Below are positions 12,222-23,639 of a DNA stretch of 64,000 bases, in pieces. Position numbers and translations under genes: made by a program. Position 1 is the first letter of the stretch. Each line of letters starts with the position of its first letter. This stretch comes from Mangifera indica (lineage: Eukaryota > Streptophyta > Magnoliopsida > Sapindales > Anacardiaceae), in the NCBI RefSeq assembly GCF_011075055.1, contig NW_025401106.1:124001-188000 (forward strand), given 5' to 3'. A model generated the notes under the pieces. The model did no database searches. It saw nothing but the letters and a program-made list of their open reading frames with translations, and was not told where the DNA came from.

Positions 12222-12925
12222 ACATAGATGTAATGATTTTATATTTTTTTCTTTATTGAACAGATCAAATTTTGTCCTTTTTTTATTGTAGGTTTTGAAA
12301 TTTTTTATTTTTCTATTGAATGGATTAAATTATTATATTTTCTTATTAAAGAAACTGAATTTTCTATAAATAAAAGCAAACTTAAAACATTTTTTTAGTG
12401 AAGATACCAAATAAACACAATTAAAGTTATTTATTTTGTTTTGGAAACAAAAGAATTAGTTTGATATATTTTATAGAAAACAATAAAATTTTAATTTTTT
12501 TCAATAGAAAAATATGAAAGTTTATTCTAAAAAAAATTTAAAAGTTTCATTCCTTTAATTAAAAAATAGTCTAGACTCTTTAATAGAAAAATAAAATAGT
12601 TCAATACTTTGCCTTCTTGGGAAAACTGCTCCAAGGAATCTAGTTTTGCAAGCACAACAATTAGAGAAGTCGCAATCAGATGAAGCTGCTCCTCCAGATA
12701 TTGAACATGAATCCCATCAACAATGGAATAGAATATAAGTACCTATACTTAAGGATAATCTACTTCATGCGGGAGAGTAGCTCCCATAAAACAAAGACGA
12801 TGGAAGAAAATAGTTTTTCTAAATTTTTTTTCACCTCTTTAGTCTTAACGGACTTTGCACGGATTTATACAACACTAGTAACATGAATCCTACTTCCCTA
12901 AGAAGAGTTAATTGTATAATATTAG
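12222..12925. other. AT-rich stretch, nothing recognised
   Basis: No gene, terminal repeat or tandem array could be supported. The 68-codon plus frame at 12680-12886 lacks family resemblance and has no visible splice context. Confidence 0.4.
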
Positions 12926-13091
12926 AGTAATATTATGTATAATTATTTTGAGTATATAAATAAATACACGTCTATATATTTTATCACGTAATTATGTATT
13001 ATTTTATCTTTAATTTAAATATATAGTCACATAATAATATACATAAATATATATCTATTTATACGCTTAAAATAGATACAAATAATTTTAT
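12926..13091. repeat. Palindromic MITE copy
   Basis: Member of the hairpin family: TATTATGTATAATTATTTTG arm on the left mirrored by AAAATAGATACAAATAATTT on the right, with the core TTATCTTTAATTTAAAT. Confidence 0.55.
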
Positions 13092-13149
13092 TGATAATAT
13101 CATCATATTTGCTAACAAGTTATAATTCCACACAAAAAAGACTTGAATA

Positions 13150-13836
13150 TAACTATTGACTATATTATAATTTGCCTCTCCTAGTTCTCTTGAAGAGCCC
13201 TTTGTTACACGTTTCTAACAGAATATGCAGTTCGTACAAAGTACAAAGCATAGATTGACCATTAAAAAATAATTTTAATACTAATTTGTTGTAATATTGT
13301 GTGTTATTCCATTCATATTGGTAGCTAATAAGAGAACATGTGATAGTCAAATTATATGCAAAAAGATAGTTACATAAGACACAATTATTTTGTAGTATTG
13401 CATCAAGTTAATTACAGCAAGGATACGTCGGTTCCTTAAGAACAACTTTTGCATGAAGCTTCTCACCAATCATCCTTATTTTGTCTTCAACGTCAAAAGT
13501 ACATTTGCATGGAAATTAAATTGCCAAATATGTAAACTTCCAATGATTGATTGAGCATCACTGACATATAAGTCTTAATCTGGCAGCTGGGATTTGTGTC
13601 GTTTTGGTAAGATTGTCTTTACCATAAGAGATTCTGAATTTAATTTGCCTGTCTGGATGATTATATATATTAGTCAATAAAGTGATTGACTCATATTAAC
13701 TTTTTAAAACACTTACAAATGTTTATCGATTGTGAAAATTGTGGTTTCATTTGTAGAATTTTGAGCTCATCCTAACGTCTGCATGCTGTGTGCAATTACT
13801 GTGTATGATTTATAAGCACAAAGGGAGAGCCTGAAA
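13150..13836 (+). repeat. Dispersed duplication, copy 1 (partner 21990-23226)
   Basis: About 690 bp with high similarity, same orientation, to 21990-23226: shared TTCTTGAAGAGCCCTTTGTT-like, TGCAGTTCGTACAAAGTACA, GCATCAAGTTAATTACAGCA and CATCCTAACGTCTGCATGCT. It carries the uninterrupted target word AAAAGATAG (13361-13369) where copy 2 has a foldback insertion. Its original nature is unknown and no coding frame is conserved between the copies. Confidence 0.8.
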
Positions 13837-14268
13837 AAATAAAAAATAGAAGAAAGATAATAAAGACTCCATCTACTATATATAGAATTGTAATTTGTTT
13901 GAATAGAGTTGTTCAAAATGTTGAACCTAAAATTAAGTTTCTATCTATGTATGAAAACTGAACCGTATATGATAAGACAAAATTAAAGATTTGTAGAAAT
14001 TTAATACTAACCTCCCGTTATTGTTTGATGATTTGCTATAGAAACTACTTGAAGGTTCATTGAATGGAAGTGTCTTCCAGGTGATTGATATAACACAATA
14101 ATGGTGTATGCTCTTTCAAAATACGTTCACCCAAGGACCTAAAAAGAAAATTTATTATAAACTTCCTACCATTAGGGATGATAACTGATGGATGCAAAAA
14201 GGAGTTACGGACCACATTTACTCAACCTTTTAACTGCTCAATAATTGCATAGAGCAATTATGGGAAGA

Positions 14269-14409
14269 GAAATTGGCATTCTCCCACTTGATCTGTAAAC
14301 CAAAAATTTATATATTGAAGTAAAGAAATAATATACACGAATTATAATAATAAGTTCTCTAAGAACAAATATTCTCTTCTATGTATCACAATGTATCTAT
14401 TTATTTATA
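14269..14409 (-). mobile_element. Ty1/copia 3' end: polypurine tract and LTR start
   Basis: On the minus strand CAAGTGGGAGAA (14290-14279) is a typical copia polypurine tract, followed at 14278 by TGCCAATTTCTCTTCCC, the probable 3' LTR start. This is the continuation of the RNase H fragment at 18962-19500, cut in two by the MULE at 14410-18783. Without the MULE the RNase H end and the tract are about 280 bp apart. Confidence 0.6.
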
Positions 14410-14519
14410 GGGAAATTTTAAAAAATAGCCAAAATGCCCTCCCATTAAGCCAAAATGCCCAAAATCACTATTTCCGAGCCAAAATGCCCAAAATCACTGT
14501 TCCAAAAAAAAATGCCTAT

Positions 14520-15370
14520 GAGTTTTTTTAAATACCGAAATTACCCTTCCCCTCATATTTATATAACTCTCCCACTCACTATAGGGGTTTTAATGGAATT
14601 TTAGATAAATATGGGGGGTTTTGGATATTTTACACTATAAAAGCATTTTGATATTTATTTATTTATTTAAAACTTTTTCTAAAATGACAAAATTACCCCT
14701 CCCTTCATTTATATAACTCTCCTCACTCACTATAGGGTTAAATATAATTTTAGATAAACATGAGGGGTTTTTGGATATTTTACATTGTAAAATCATTTTC
14801 ATATTTATTTATTTATTTCATTACTTTTTCTAAAATATCAAAATTACCTTTCCCCTCATCTATATAAACCCTCCTCACTCATTTTATTTCCACACTTCTC
14901 ATATCACTCAAACACTCACTCTCACTTTCATTTTTTTTTCAACATCAATTAGTAGGGATTCGTTCGGACGAAGGAAGTTCGTATTTCTAAATTCGACTCG
15001 AAAAAATACTATTCATCAAAAAAGATATTTATGCTAATCTTATCCTAAAATTTTATTTTATTTGTTAACTCTGGTTTTTATGTCGCAATATGGGGGTTAA
15101 ATGCAATGTTTGACAAGTATGGGGGGTTAAATAATTTAGGATAAATATGGGGGGTTTTTGGATATTTTACATTGTAAAATCATTTTCATATTTATTTATT
15201 TATTTCATTACTTTTTCTAAAATGTCAAAATTACCCTTCCCCTCATCTATATAAACCCTCCTCACTCATTTTATTTCCACACACTTCTCATATCACTCAA
15301 ACACTCACTCTCACTTTCATTTTTTTTTCAACATCAATTAGTAGGGATTCATTCGGACGAAGGAAGTTGG
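14520..15370 (+). repeat. Subterminal repeats of the MULE, with TATA-like words
   Basis: A unit containing GGGGGTTTTTGGATATTTTAC, a CTTTTTCTAAAAT stretch, an ATTACCC...CCTCATCTATATAAACCCTC segment and CACTCACTCTCAC occurs three to four times. The copies at about 14760-14970 and 15146-15370 are nearly identical for about 210 bp. Each carries a TATATAA word followed by a pyrimidine-rich leader, resembling a duplicated core promoter on the plus strand. The function is inferred from motifs only. Confidence 0.65.
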
Positions 15371-15560
15371 TTTCGGGTAAACGAAGGAAGGACCCGAAAC
15401 ATGTCCTCTCAAATAGTCGCAGCTGACGAGGGGTCAATGTAGAAGAAATCCGGGATAATGCAGTACGATGTGCACGAGATATCGCATCTGCCCGAAAGTG
15501 TCTGGACTCGTCGGGAATGCGTAGCTCGCTGTCAATCCGTCTTCTTTTGCGAGAAATATC
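15297..15560 (-). pseudogene. Captured coding fragment, DUF1985/Ulp1-MULE-like
   Basis: On the minus strand an open frame of 87 codons begins right after a plausible splice acceptor (TTGTTATAG, AG at 15562-15561) and runs to a stop at 15297. It contains the segment TPRQLRLFERTCFGSFLRLP. This resembles the start of the DUF1985 region found in plant MULEs that carry Ulp1-like protease genes, where a QL.LF..T.FG.FL.L pattern is typical. The assignment is by memory of the pattern and needs a profile search. If the acceptor is used, the upstream 119 bp array lies in an intron. No protease catalytic part is present and the frame stops soon after, so a functional protein is unlikely. Confidence 0.4.
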
Positions 15561-15679
15561 CTATAACAATCAAGTAAAATTTGTTAGACATTCATAAAAA
15601 TAAATATGTAAACAAATGTATTAGTGAAAAAAACATAAAAAGATGAGAAATTCCAAATAATCAAAAAGAAAATGACAAA

Positions 15680-17910
15680 ACTTAACAAATAAGAACTGAA
15701 ATTCGAGTTCTATACGTTCAACTTCCGTAGAATGTTAACAATTGAAAAAGTTATCTTGAAATGACGAAAAATAGGAAAAACGAAACTGAAATTCGAATTT
15801 TATAGATTGAAATACCTTAAAGTGACGATAATCGGAAAATGGTTCAGAAATCTTGAAAATACGAATTGATATATCCTAAAATGGTTAAATTTGAAAAAAC
15901 GGAACTGAAATTCGAATTCTATACGTTGAAATACCTTAAAATAACGATAATCGAAAAATGGTTCGGAGATCTTGAAAATACGAATCGATATATCCTAAAA
16001 TGGTTAAATTCAAAAAAACAGAACTGAAATTCAAATTCTATACGTTGAAATACCTTAAAATGATGATAATCAGAAAACGGTTCGAAAATCTTGAAAATAC
16101 GAATCGATATATCCTAAAATGGTGAAATGCAAAAAAACAGAACTGAAATTCAAATTCTATAGGTTGAAATACCTTAAAGTGATGCTAATCAGAAAATCGT
16201 TCGGGAATCTTGAAAATACGAATCGATATATCCTAAAATAGTTAAATTCGAAAAACAGAACTGAAATTCGAATTCTATACGCTGAAATACCTTAAAGTGA
16301 CGATAATTGAAAAATCGTTCGGACATCTTGAAAATACGATTCGATATATCCTGAAATGGTGAAATTCGAAAAAACGGAGTTGAAATTCGAATTCTATACG
16401 TTGAAATACCTTAAAGTGACGATAATCGGAAAATGATTCAGAAATCTTGAAAATACGAATCAATATATCCTAAAATGGTGAAATTCGAAAAAATGGAACT
16501 GAAATTCGAATTCTATACGTTGAAATACCTTAAAGTGACAATAATTGGAAAATGGTTCGGAAATCTTGAAAATACGAATCGATATATCCTAAAATGGTGA
16601 AATTCAAAAAAACAGAACTGAAATTCGAATTCTATACGTTGAAATACCTTAAAGTGACGCTAATCAAAAAATCGTTCGGGAATCTTGAAAATACGAATCG
16701 ATATATCCTAAAATGGTGAAATTCAAAAAAACAGAACTGAAATTCCAATTCTATACGTTGAAATACCTTAAAGTGACGATAATAAAAAAATCGTTCGGGA
16801 ATCTTGAAAATACGAATCGATATATCCTAAAATGGTGAAATTCAAAAAAACAGAACTGAAATTCGAATTCTATACGTTGAAATACCTTAAAGTGACGCTA
16901 ATCAAAAAATCGTTCGGGAATCTTGAAAATACGAATCGATATATCCTAAAATAGTTAAATTCGAAAAACAGAACTGAAATTCGAATTTTATACGTTGAAA
17001 TTCCTTAAAGTGACGCTAATCGGAAAATGGTTCGGAAATCTTGAAAATATAAATCGATATATCCTAAAATGGTGAAATTCGAAAAAACGGAACTGAAATT
17101 CGAATTCTATACGTTGAAATACCTTAAAGTGACAATAATCAGAAAATGGTTCAGAAATCTTGAAAATACGAATCGATATATCCTAAAATGGTGAAATTAG
17201 AAAAAAACGGAGTTGAAATTCAAATTCTATACGTTGAAATACCTTAAAGTGACGATAATCGGAAAATCGTTCAGAGATCTTGAAAATACGAATCGATATA
17301 TTCTAAAATGGTGAAATTAGAAAAAACGGGACTGAAATTCGAATTTTATACGTTGAAATACCTTAAAGTGACGATACTCGGAAAATCATTCAAAAATCGT
17401 GAAAATACGAATCGATATATCCTAAAATGGTGAAATTAGAAAAAAACGGAACTGAAATTCGAATTCTATACGCTGAAATACCTTAAAGTGACGATAATTG
17501 AAAAATCGTTCGGACATCTTGAAAATACGATTCGATATATCCTGAGATGGTGAAATTCGAAAACCGGAGTTGAAATTCGAATTCTATACGTTGAAATACC
17601 TTAAAGTGACGATAATCGAAAAATCGTTCGGAACTCGTAAAAATACGAATTCATATATCCTTAAATAGTGAAATTCGGAAAAACGAAACTGAAATTCGAA
17701 TTTTATACGTTGAAATACCTTAAAGTGACGATAATCAAAAAATCGATCGGAAATCTTCAAAATACGAATCGGTATATCCTGAAATTGTGAAATTCGAAAA
17801 AACGGAACTGAAATTCAAACTCTATCAGTTGAAATACCTATAAATGTCGCTAACCGAAAAATCATTTGAAAAATTGAAAAAACGAATCGAGATATATCCT
17901 ATAAACGAAA
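15680..17910 (+). repeat. 119 bp tandem repeat array, about 18-19 copies
   Basis: The word TCTTGAAAAT starts at 15851, 15970, 16089, 16208, 16326, 16445, 16564, 16683, 16802, 16921, 17039, 17158 and 17278, with variants at 17397, 17517, 17635 and 17754. The spacing is 118-120 bp throughout. Each unit contains ACTGAAATTCGAATTCTA, CGTTGAAATACCTTAAAGTG and GAATCGATATATCCTAAAAT. The period is not a multiple of three, so the array is not coding. Outer units are more diverged than central ones. It lies wholly inside the MULE. Confidence 0.97.
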
Positions 17911-18206
17911 AATCGAAATATTAAGTTGAAATAACGTCGTTACATCGTAAGTTGTGACAAAAAGCACCAAAATTTGAAAACTCGAATTTAAAATTTGAAA
18001 AATACATATAGAAAAACCTAAAACAGAAAAACGGATATAAAATTCGAAAACTACACGATCAGAAACCGTGGATAAGAAAAATCTCAATTTAACCCCTCAT
18101 GAAAATTCTTTAATTAAAAAGGTCCAATGTTATATCAAAAATTTCCATAAAACCCCCTGTGTTGTAACGAATCTATCCGGCTCCCCAAGGTTTTAAAAAA
18201 CCCACT

Positions 18207-18434
18207 TTAACCCCCAACTATGACTGCCAAAAGACGCTGCCGTGGGAAAATTCGTCCTGCCGTGGGAAATTTCGTTCCCACGGCAGACTGCCAATCCATT
18301 CGGCAGCCAATTTCGGCCAATTTTTGGTCGTTTCGACCTCCGATTTTTACATAAATCAAATCTACACATTGTATAACATAAAACCCCTCAATCAATTCAA
18401 CAAAAACAACCAAAAATTGAAACATTTTAAGCAT
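18207..18434 (-). other. Short minus frame at the right part of the MULE
   Basis: A 75-codon minus frame overlaps a local inverted repeat of CCGTGGGAAA/TTTCCCACGG words (18240-18290). It could be an upstream exon or leader of the captured gene fragment at 15297-15560. No domain is recognised and it may be chance. Confidence 0.2.
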
Positions 18435-18961
18435 TATTCAAACCGTAAACCCTAAAATTTCAAACCCAAAATTCTCAATCAAATCGCAATAGTATCAGCA
18501 ATAACTTGATCCAAAAAAGATTACGAGAGATATACTAACCTTATTTGTCATTTGTGGTTACCGGAACGAAAGAAAATCGGCGGAAATGACGTTCGTCGTG
18601 GGATTGCCGTGGGAGGTGAGAAGCTTTGGAATTTTCTCTCGCTTGTACAGTGAAAATTTGCTGACTTTATATATGGGGGCAGTTTCGTCATTTCACAAAA
18701 CATGGGCATTTTTGCTTAAACCTAAATTTTTTGGGTAATTTCGCTTTGACCCCTGGCATTTTGGCTATTTTTTAAAATTTCCCTTATTTATAACTTAATG
18801 AACAAACTTTATGTTTATTCTAAATCTAAAATGATTGTTATTCTCAACAAAAAAAGTGTACACAAAAAATGAGAAAACAAATCAACTTAACACTGAATAA
18901 AATTTTATTATTCAAAAAATATATATACATCAATCACACACTGGAACCAACTCCTATTACA

Positions 18962-19500
18962 ATTATAACATAAGACCAACTCTCATATGTTCTACATGAT
19001 CCTTAAAACTTTTTGGTGACATGTTTTTTGTCAAAAGATTAACAATCATTGATTTAGTGTTGACGTGTTCAATGACCACTTTATTATCTTTGACATAATC
19101 CTTTATGGCTAAATACTTAATATTGATATATTTACTTCAACTACTACTTTTATTATTTTTAGCCAATAAAATAGCAACTGAATTGTCACAATAAATCTTT
19201 ATTCACTTAGAAATAGAATCCATAATCCTAAACCTAGATATGAAACTCTTTAACCATACATCATGTGAAGTAGCCTCAAAACAACAAACGAACTCAACCT
19301 CTATGGTAGATATGACAATCAATAACTATTTGACATTCCTCCAAAATATGATTTTGTTGACAAACGTGAAAATGCGTCCAGAGGTTGATTTTCTTGAATC
19401 AACATAGCCAGCAAAATCTGAGTTGGAGTAACCAACTACTTTCAAATTATCAGTTCATTTATATATAAACATGTGCTCTTCATCCCTTGAAGATATCACA
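18962..19500 (-). pseudogene. Ty1/copia RNase H fragment
   Basis: Minus-strand translation gives GYSNSDFAGYVDSRKSTSG, then IYCDNSVAILLAKNN and NIKYLAIKDYVKDNKVVIEH, and ends LLTKNMSPKSFKDHVEHMRV. These are the ordered motifs of Ty1/copia RNase H (D-S-D-x-A-G, C-D-N, and the C-terminal tail). In-frame stops occur between the motifs (after the FWR segment and near SK.IKIYCDN), so it is dead. Integrase and reverse transcriptase are not found upstream. The element's 3' end lies beyond the MULE insertion at 14269-14409. Confidence 0.8.
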
Positions 19501-19794
19501 TCACTTTCTTTGTAATTTTCTAGTGGTATATACTTGGGTTACTCTTATATCTCCCTGACATCCTAACAAGGTAAATATATGAATGAATCTTCGTAAAGCA
19601 AAGGGGGAGGGGCTATTTATATTAAATTTACACTGCCCCACAACCAATAAAAAACAATTGCTTCAACCCAATAATAAATGCAAATTGTGGAGAGTCAAAA
19701 TTTTCATAGCCCACGTTAAATGAATTACTTCATTGGATAGGTAAACATCTCTTCGTATGTGGGAAAATCCACCATATATTAAAGCAATCTTTAA

Positions 19795-20345
19795 ATTATT
19801 ATAAGAGAAATTATTCAATTTAACCTTATTTTAATTATGTTATACAGTTTTAAGCCACTTTATATGTGTTATACGGATATAACTAGTCAAACCTCTCTAA
19901 CTTCATACCTATTTTACCTTGATCCATAAGATATTTTATATGCCTTATACAGATATAAATACATATACACGTAAAATTTCAATGATTTTTTAACTAATTT
20001 TTAATTACATAAACATATAGATGAAAACAAGTTTGAGAAACTAATGTTCTTAATACTAAGGATGAGAGTAAAATGGGTACGAAATAGGAGTCTTGACTAT
20101 ATTGAAATGAAAAGTGGCTTAAAAATGGTATGTTATGTCTCTTTGTGTGTGTGTGTATGTACATACATGTGCACAATTTTGTGCATAAATAATGTGATTG
20201 AGTATTACTTTAACTTTAATTTAAAGCTATCTAATCACATAATAATATATTATTGTTTGTATATAAAGTTGTGAATATAACAATACTCATATATACACAT
20301 TAATTTTTTCATATTTCCCCATTCTAAAAGATTGGGACATAAAAA
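19795..20345. repeat. Dispersed repeat shared with 9420-10215
   Basis: Second copy of the unidentified repeat described at 9420. It includes a TG microsatellite (about 20136-20156) and a palindromic MITE (about 20150-20290). Confidence 0.5.
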
Positions 20346-21118
20346 AGAGGGATATTGAAAAATTTGTCACCTTTTGGGCTAATCTATACAAATTTACCAC
20401 TCATAAAAACCCTTAAACAATTTTACCACAAGTTTAGCAGAATCTCTAAAACACTTGTCATTTGACTAGGAATCAAAAGTCGTATATACCAATTGTTCAT
20501 GCGTGAACTTTTTCAATGGTACTATTCACAATGAATCTACAAAATTGGTAGGCAAGATGTAACAAAAGCAAGCGATACCCACCAATAAAATCTAAAATTG
20601 AACCTAGTTTCTCTCAGTCGGAACTTTTGAAGTTGACAACGATGCCACTGAGTGCAACCATCGAGGATGACATAGCAATCAATAGCCATGACATCTAAGA
20701 CGACCGACAATCTCTCACACAACCAATGATGATCTCTAATAAAGCTAACGACAATCCCTAAATGATCTCTAACAGAGCCGACGACGTTCTAATGGCAGGC
20801 TAAGTGAGAAATATCTATTTTGGAATGATTGTTGATTATTAGAGTGTATTTATTTGTTGGAATTAATGATTCAAAGTATGGGTATAACAAAATTATCAAA
20901 ATTTTTGGTTAGAAATAAAAGGTTTATGTGTGTTGATGAATCAATTGTGATGTGGGAGCTTTTATCGTTGATTTGGTGGTTGTGATGTGATAAGATTCTT
21001 GGATTTCAGTTTGTGGTATAGGTTTTGTAGGATGAACATGTAAGAGATTTGGACTTGGCTTAGCTATTCTTCCTTACTGTTCATAAGATTTGATCAAAAA
21101 AAGTAATTATTAGTATTG
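20346..21118. other. Non-genic stretch, nothing recognised
   Basis: Only short chance frames are seen. The minus frame at 20537-20722 has no family resemblance. No terminal repeat with target duplication was found. Confidence 0.35.
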
Positions 21119-21790
21119 TCATTTTGTTAGGAACATGCAATCAATAATTAGGAGGGGGAGTATAGGTTTCACGAAGCCTTCACATTTCGTGTGCAAATGA
21201 TACTCCGCATCAAGATGGATGGAGCCATGACGTCCTAAGCTAGACTCAACCTCGTCATTAGAAGCATTAGTTTGACTTCTCTCAAAGTCTTGACTTTGTA
21301 TGCAATATTTGTGATCAACATCATCAAACCTTGGAAATTCATTATCATCATCCTCGTTGCCATTACCCTCAAAATTACAATCTTCATCCATATCGTCGTT
21401 ATTATCATCATCACTATGATTCACACTATACTCTTAAAAACTTTGTGGTTGTATCCAGTTGTATATCATATGATCCTCCATTTATTCCTTATAAACATTT
21501 TCATCTTGTTGATTGTCTCTTCCTTCAATAAGACTCTTGGTAACATAAAGTTTTATTGATCCTTGTAAACTTTTTGCTACCATCATCACATACTCAAGAT
21601 CATCAACTAGAATCTCAATTAGATCCACTAATGTATCATCAAGGGTAAATATGTGGATATTTGATTGACTTCAATCCATTATGAGACAACAGCATATTTT
21701 CGCTACAAATGCTTCGAAATCAATACTTGTATCAATGCAGATCGGTCTCTCATTCCCACCAACATTTTTCATTATATTGTTATCACCACA
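21119..21790 (-). pseudogene. Probable MULE transposase N-terminal fragment
   Basis: The minus strand reads NERPICIDTSIDFEAFVAK and later DLIEILVDDLEYVMMVAKSL. A 101-codon open frame follows, with a strongly acidic start (NHSDDDNNDDMDEDCNFEGN). This order (small N-terminal fold, then an acidic linker) is that of MuDR-type transposases before the plant-specific MuDR domain. Stops interrupt it upstream of 21424. The catalytic domain is absent. Assignment is by pattern only. Confidence 0.4.
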
Positions 21791-21859
21791 TTTACTCATC
21801 CTTTTAATTGCTCAGTGACTGCTTAGAGCAATTATAGAAAGAGAAACTGAACTAACATT

Positions 21860-21900
21860 CTCCCACTTGGTGCATAAACCAAAAATCCATATATTTTAGT
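21860..21900 (-). mobile_element. Second copia polypurine tract/LTR start remnant
   Basis: About 120 bp around CCAAGTGGGAGAATG (minus strand) is similar to the copia 3' end at 14250-14330, including the preceding ATTTTTGGTTTATG and the following CTCTTTCTATAATTGC. The LTR is then lost where the MULE fragment at 21119-21790 begins. Confidence 0.45.
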
Positions 21901-21989
21901 ACCATCATTCTTTTTTATTAAAGAAACCGAATTTTCAAATTTTATATTAAAGAGCCAAAACTATAGTATTTTTTAATTAAAGGGATCAG

Positions 21990-23226
21990 ATTTTTACTAT
22001 TTACTATAATATAATTTTCCTCCCTTAATTCTCTTGAAGAGCCCTTTGTTACACATTTCTAACATAATATGCAGTTTGTACAAAGTACAAAGCATAGATT
22101 GACAATTAAAAAAAACAATTTTTTTCTTTTAAAACACAAATTTGTTGTAATATTTTGTGTTGTTCCATTCATGTTGGTAGCTAATAAGAGAATATGTGAT
22201 AGTCAAATTATATACAAAAAGATAAGGCCAAAGGACTATTTCTCACCCAAGGTTTAGTGAAAAGACATGTGCATTGTTAGGCCGACATTAAAGTGGTCGA
22301 ACGTCGCATAGATTTGTGTGACATTGCATAGATCTGTGTAATATTGTCCAATCATTTCAATTAAATTTTTAACAATTTTCACACCAAAAAACCACCAAGG
22401 AGGGAAGTGGTGGGAAAGCCGGCCAACAACCTTCTCGGAGTAGTTGTCGAAAAGTGGTTATTAGAAAAAATCAAATCCTTCGGGGGAAAATGCAATTTTT
22501 CAAACATTGGGTGAGAGAAATTGTTACAAATTTAAACTTAAGGGAGAAATGTGATAATTTTTTTGTTTTTATGAAATATTTTTAACTAAATGATAATTTT
22601 ATCCTTAACCCTAATAGTAAATTTTAATAAATGGGTAGATATTTAGATTTTTAAAAATTAATAAATACAAGAATTTGTATTTTCACTAAACCTTTGGGGG
22701 GATATGGTCCTTTGGCCAAAAGATAATTACAAATGGCACAATTATTTTGTAGTATTGCATCAAGTTAATTACAGCAAGGGAAACGCGGTTTCCTAAAGAT
22801 AACTTTTGCATGAAGCTTCTCACCAATTATCCTGATTTTGTCTTCAATGAAAAAATGTAAATTTGCATGAAAATTAAATTGCGAAATATGTAAACTTCGA
22901 ATGATTGATTGAGCATCACTGATATATAAGTCTTACTCTGGCTGCTGGAAAAAAAAAAACATAAAGGGCCTTTATTTGTGTCGTTTTGGTAAGATTTTCT
23001 TATGGTAGGGATTCTGAATTTAATTTCCACGTCTGAATGATTATATAGATTAGTCAATAAAGACGATTGGCCTTGACTCTTATTAACTTTTTAAAACACT
23101 TACAATCACAAACGTTTATCGGGAAAACCGTGGTTTCATTTGTAGAATTTAGAGCTCATCCTAACGTCTGCATGCTGTGTGCAATTAGTGTTTATAATTT
23201 ATAAGCCAAAAGAGAGAGCGTGAAAT
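21990..23226 (+). repeat. Dispersed duplication, copy 2 (partner 13150-13836)
   Basis: Matches copy 1 on both sides of the foldback element at 22226-22717, and has a small extra A-rich insertion at about 22948-22972 (GGAAAAAAAAAAACATAAAG). Both copies end in the CTGCATGCTGTGTGCAATTA region and TTTATAAGC. Confidence 0.8.
22226..22717. mobile_element. GGCC-family foldback element, copy F (492 bp)
   Basis: Starts GGCCAAAGGACTATTTCTCA and ends ...ATATGGTCCTTTGGCC. A perfect 9 bp duplication AAAAGATAA flanks it (22217-22225 and 22718-22726). The paralogous empty site at 13361-13369 has a single AAAAGATAG. It is shorter than other copies; the left arm is mostly replaced by unrelated sequence with TAGATTTGTGTGACATTGCA-like direct repeats. 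Confidence 0.9.
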
Positions 23227-23410
23227 ATATGTTGTTAAGGACCAAATTAGGTTTCTATTTAAGTGACTTATTCAATAGAATTCTTAATATTTATGATGCT
23301 TACAAACAGATTCTTTTTTTTGTAATGATTTCTATTTACAGATTGACAAATCCATTCATCCATGAATGGATTCATATCTAATGAAACACAAACTTGTAAT
23401 ATATATATAA

Positions 23411-23572
23411 ATAATACTTTGTATACTCATTTTTAAATATATATATAATATGTTATTGTATGATCGAATATTACTTTATTTTTAATTTAAAATCATCTAA
23501 TTATTTGATGATATATATTAAATATATATCTATTTATATACTTAAAATAAATATATATAATTTTATTTTATA
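23411..23572. repeat. Palindromic MITE copy
   Basis: Hairpin family member with core TTATTTTTAATTTAAAATCA and mirrored ATATATATCTATTTATATAC arms. Confidence 0.5.
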
Positions 23573-23639
23573 TATATATATGTAAAAGTTAAATCCGATT
23601 AATAGACTAAAAGTTGAAAAATAATAGATTCATGGTAAC

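Larger units (their letters stand above)
14410..18783. mobile_element. Mutator-like element with internal satellite (4374 bp)
   Basis: Terminal inverted repeats GGGAAATTTTAAAAAATAGC... and its complement at the right end (...GGCTATTTTTTAAAATTTCCC) are flanked by a perfect 9 bp duplication TTATTTATA (14401-14409 and 18784-18792). This is the hallmark of Mutator-like elements. Inside, from left to right, are three to four subterminal repeat units (14520-15370), a minus-strand coding fragment (15297-15560), a 119 bp tandem array (about 15680-17910) and a right part with repeated GCCGTGGGAAA words (18230-18290). No transposase domain is present, so it depends on another element. It interrupts a copia element. 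Confidence 0.9.

Noticed and set aside
15680..17910. Regular repeats that could suggest a CRISPR-like array
   Set aside because: The genome is a plant, the whole 119 bp unit is repeated with no unique spacers, and the array lies in a transposon. It is a satellite.
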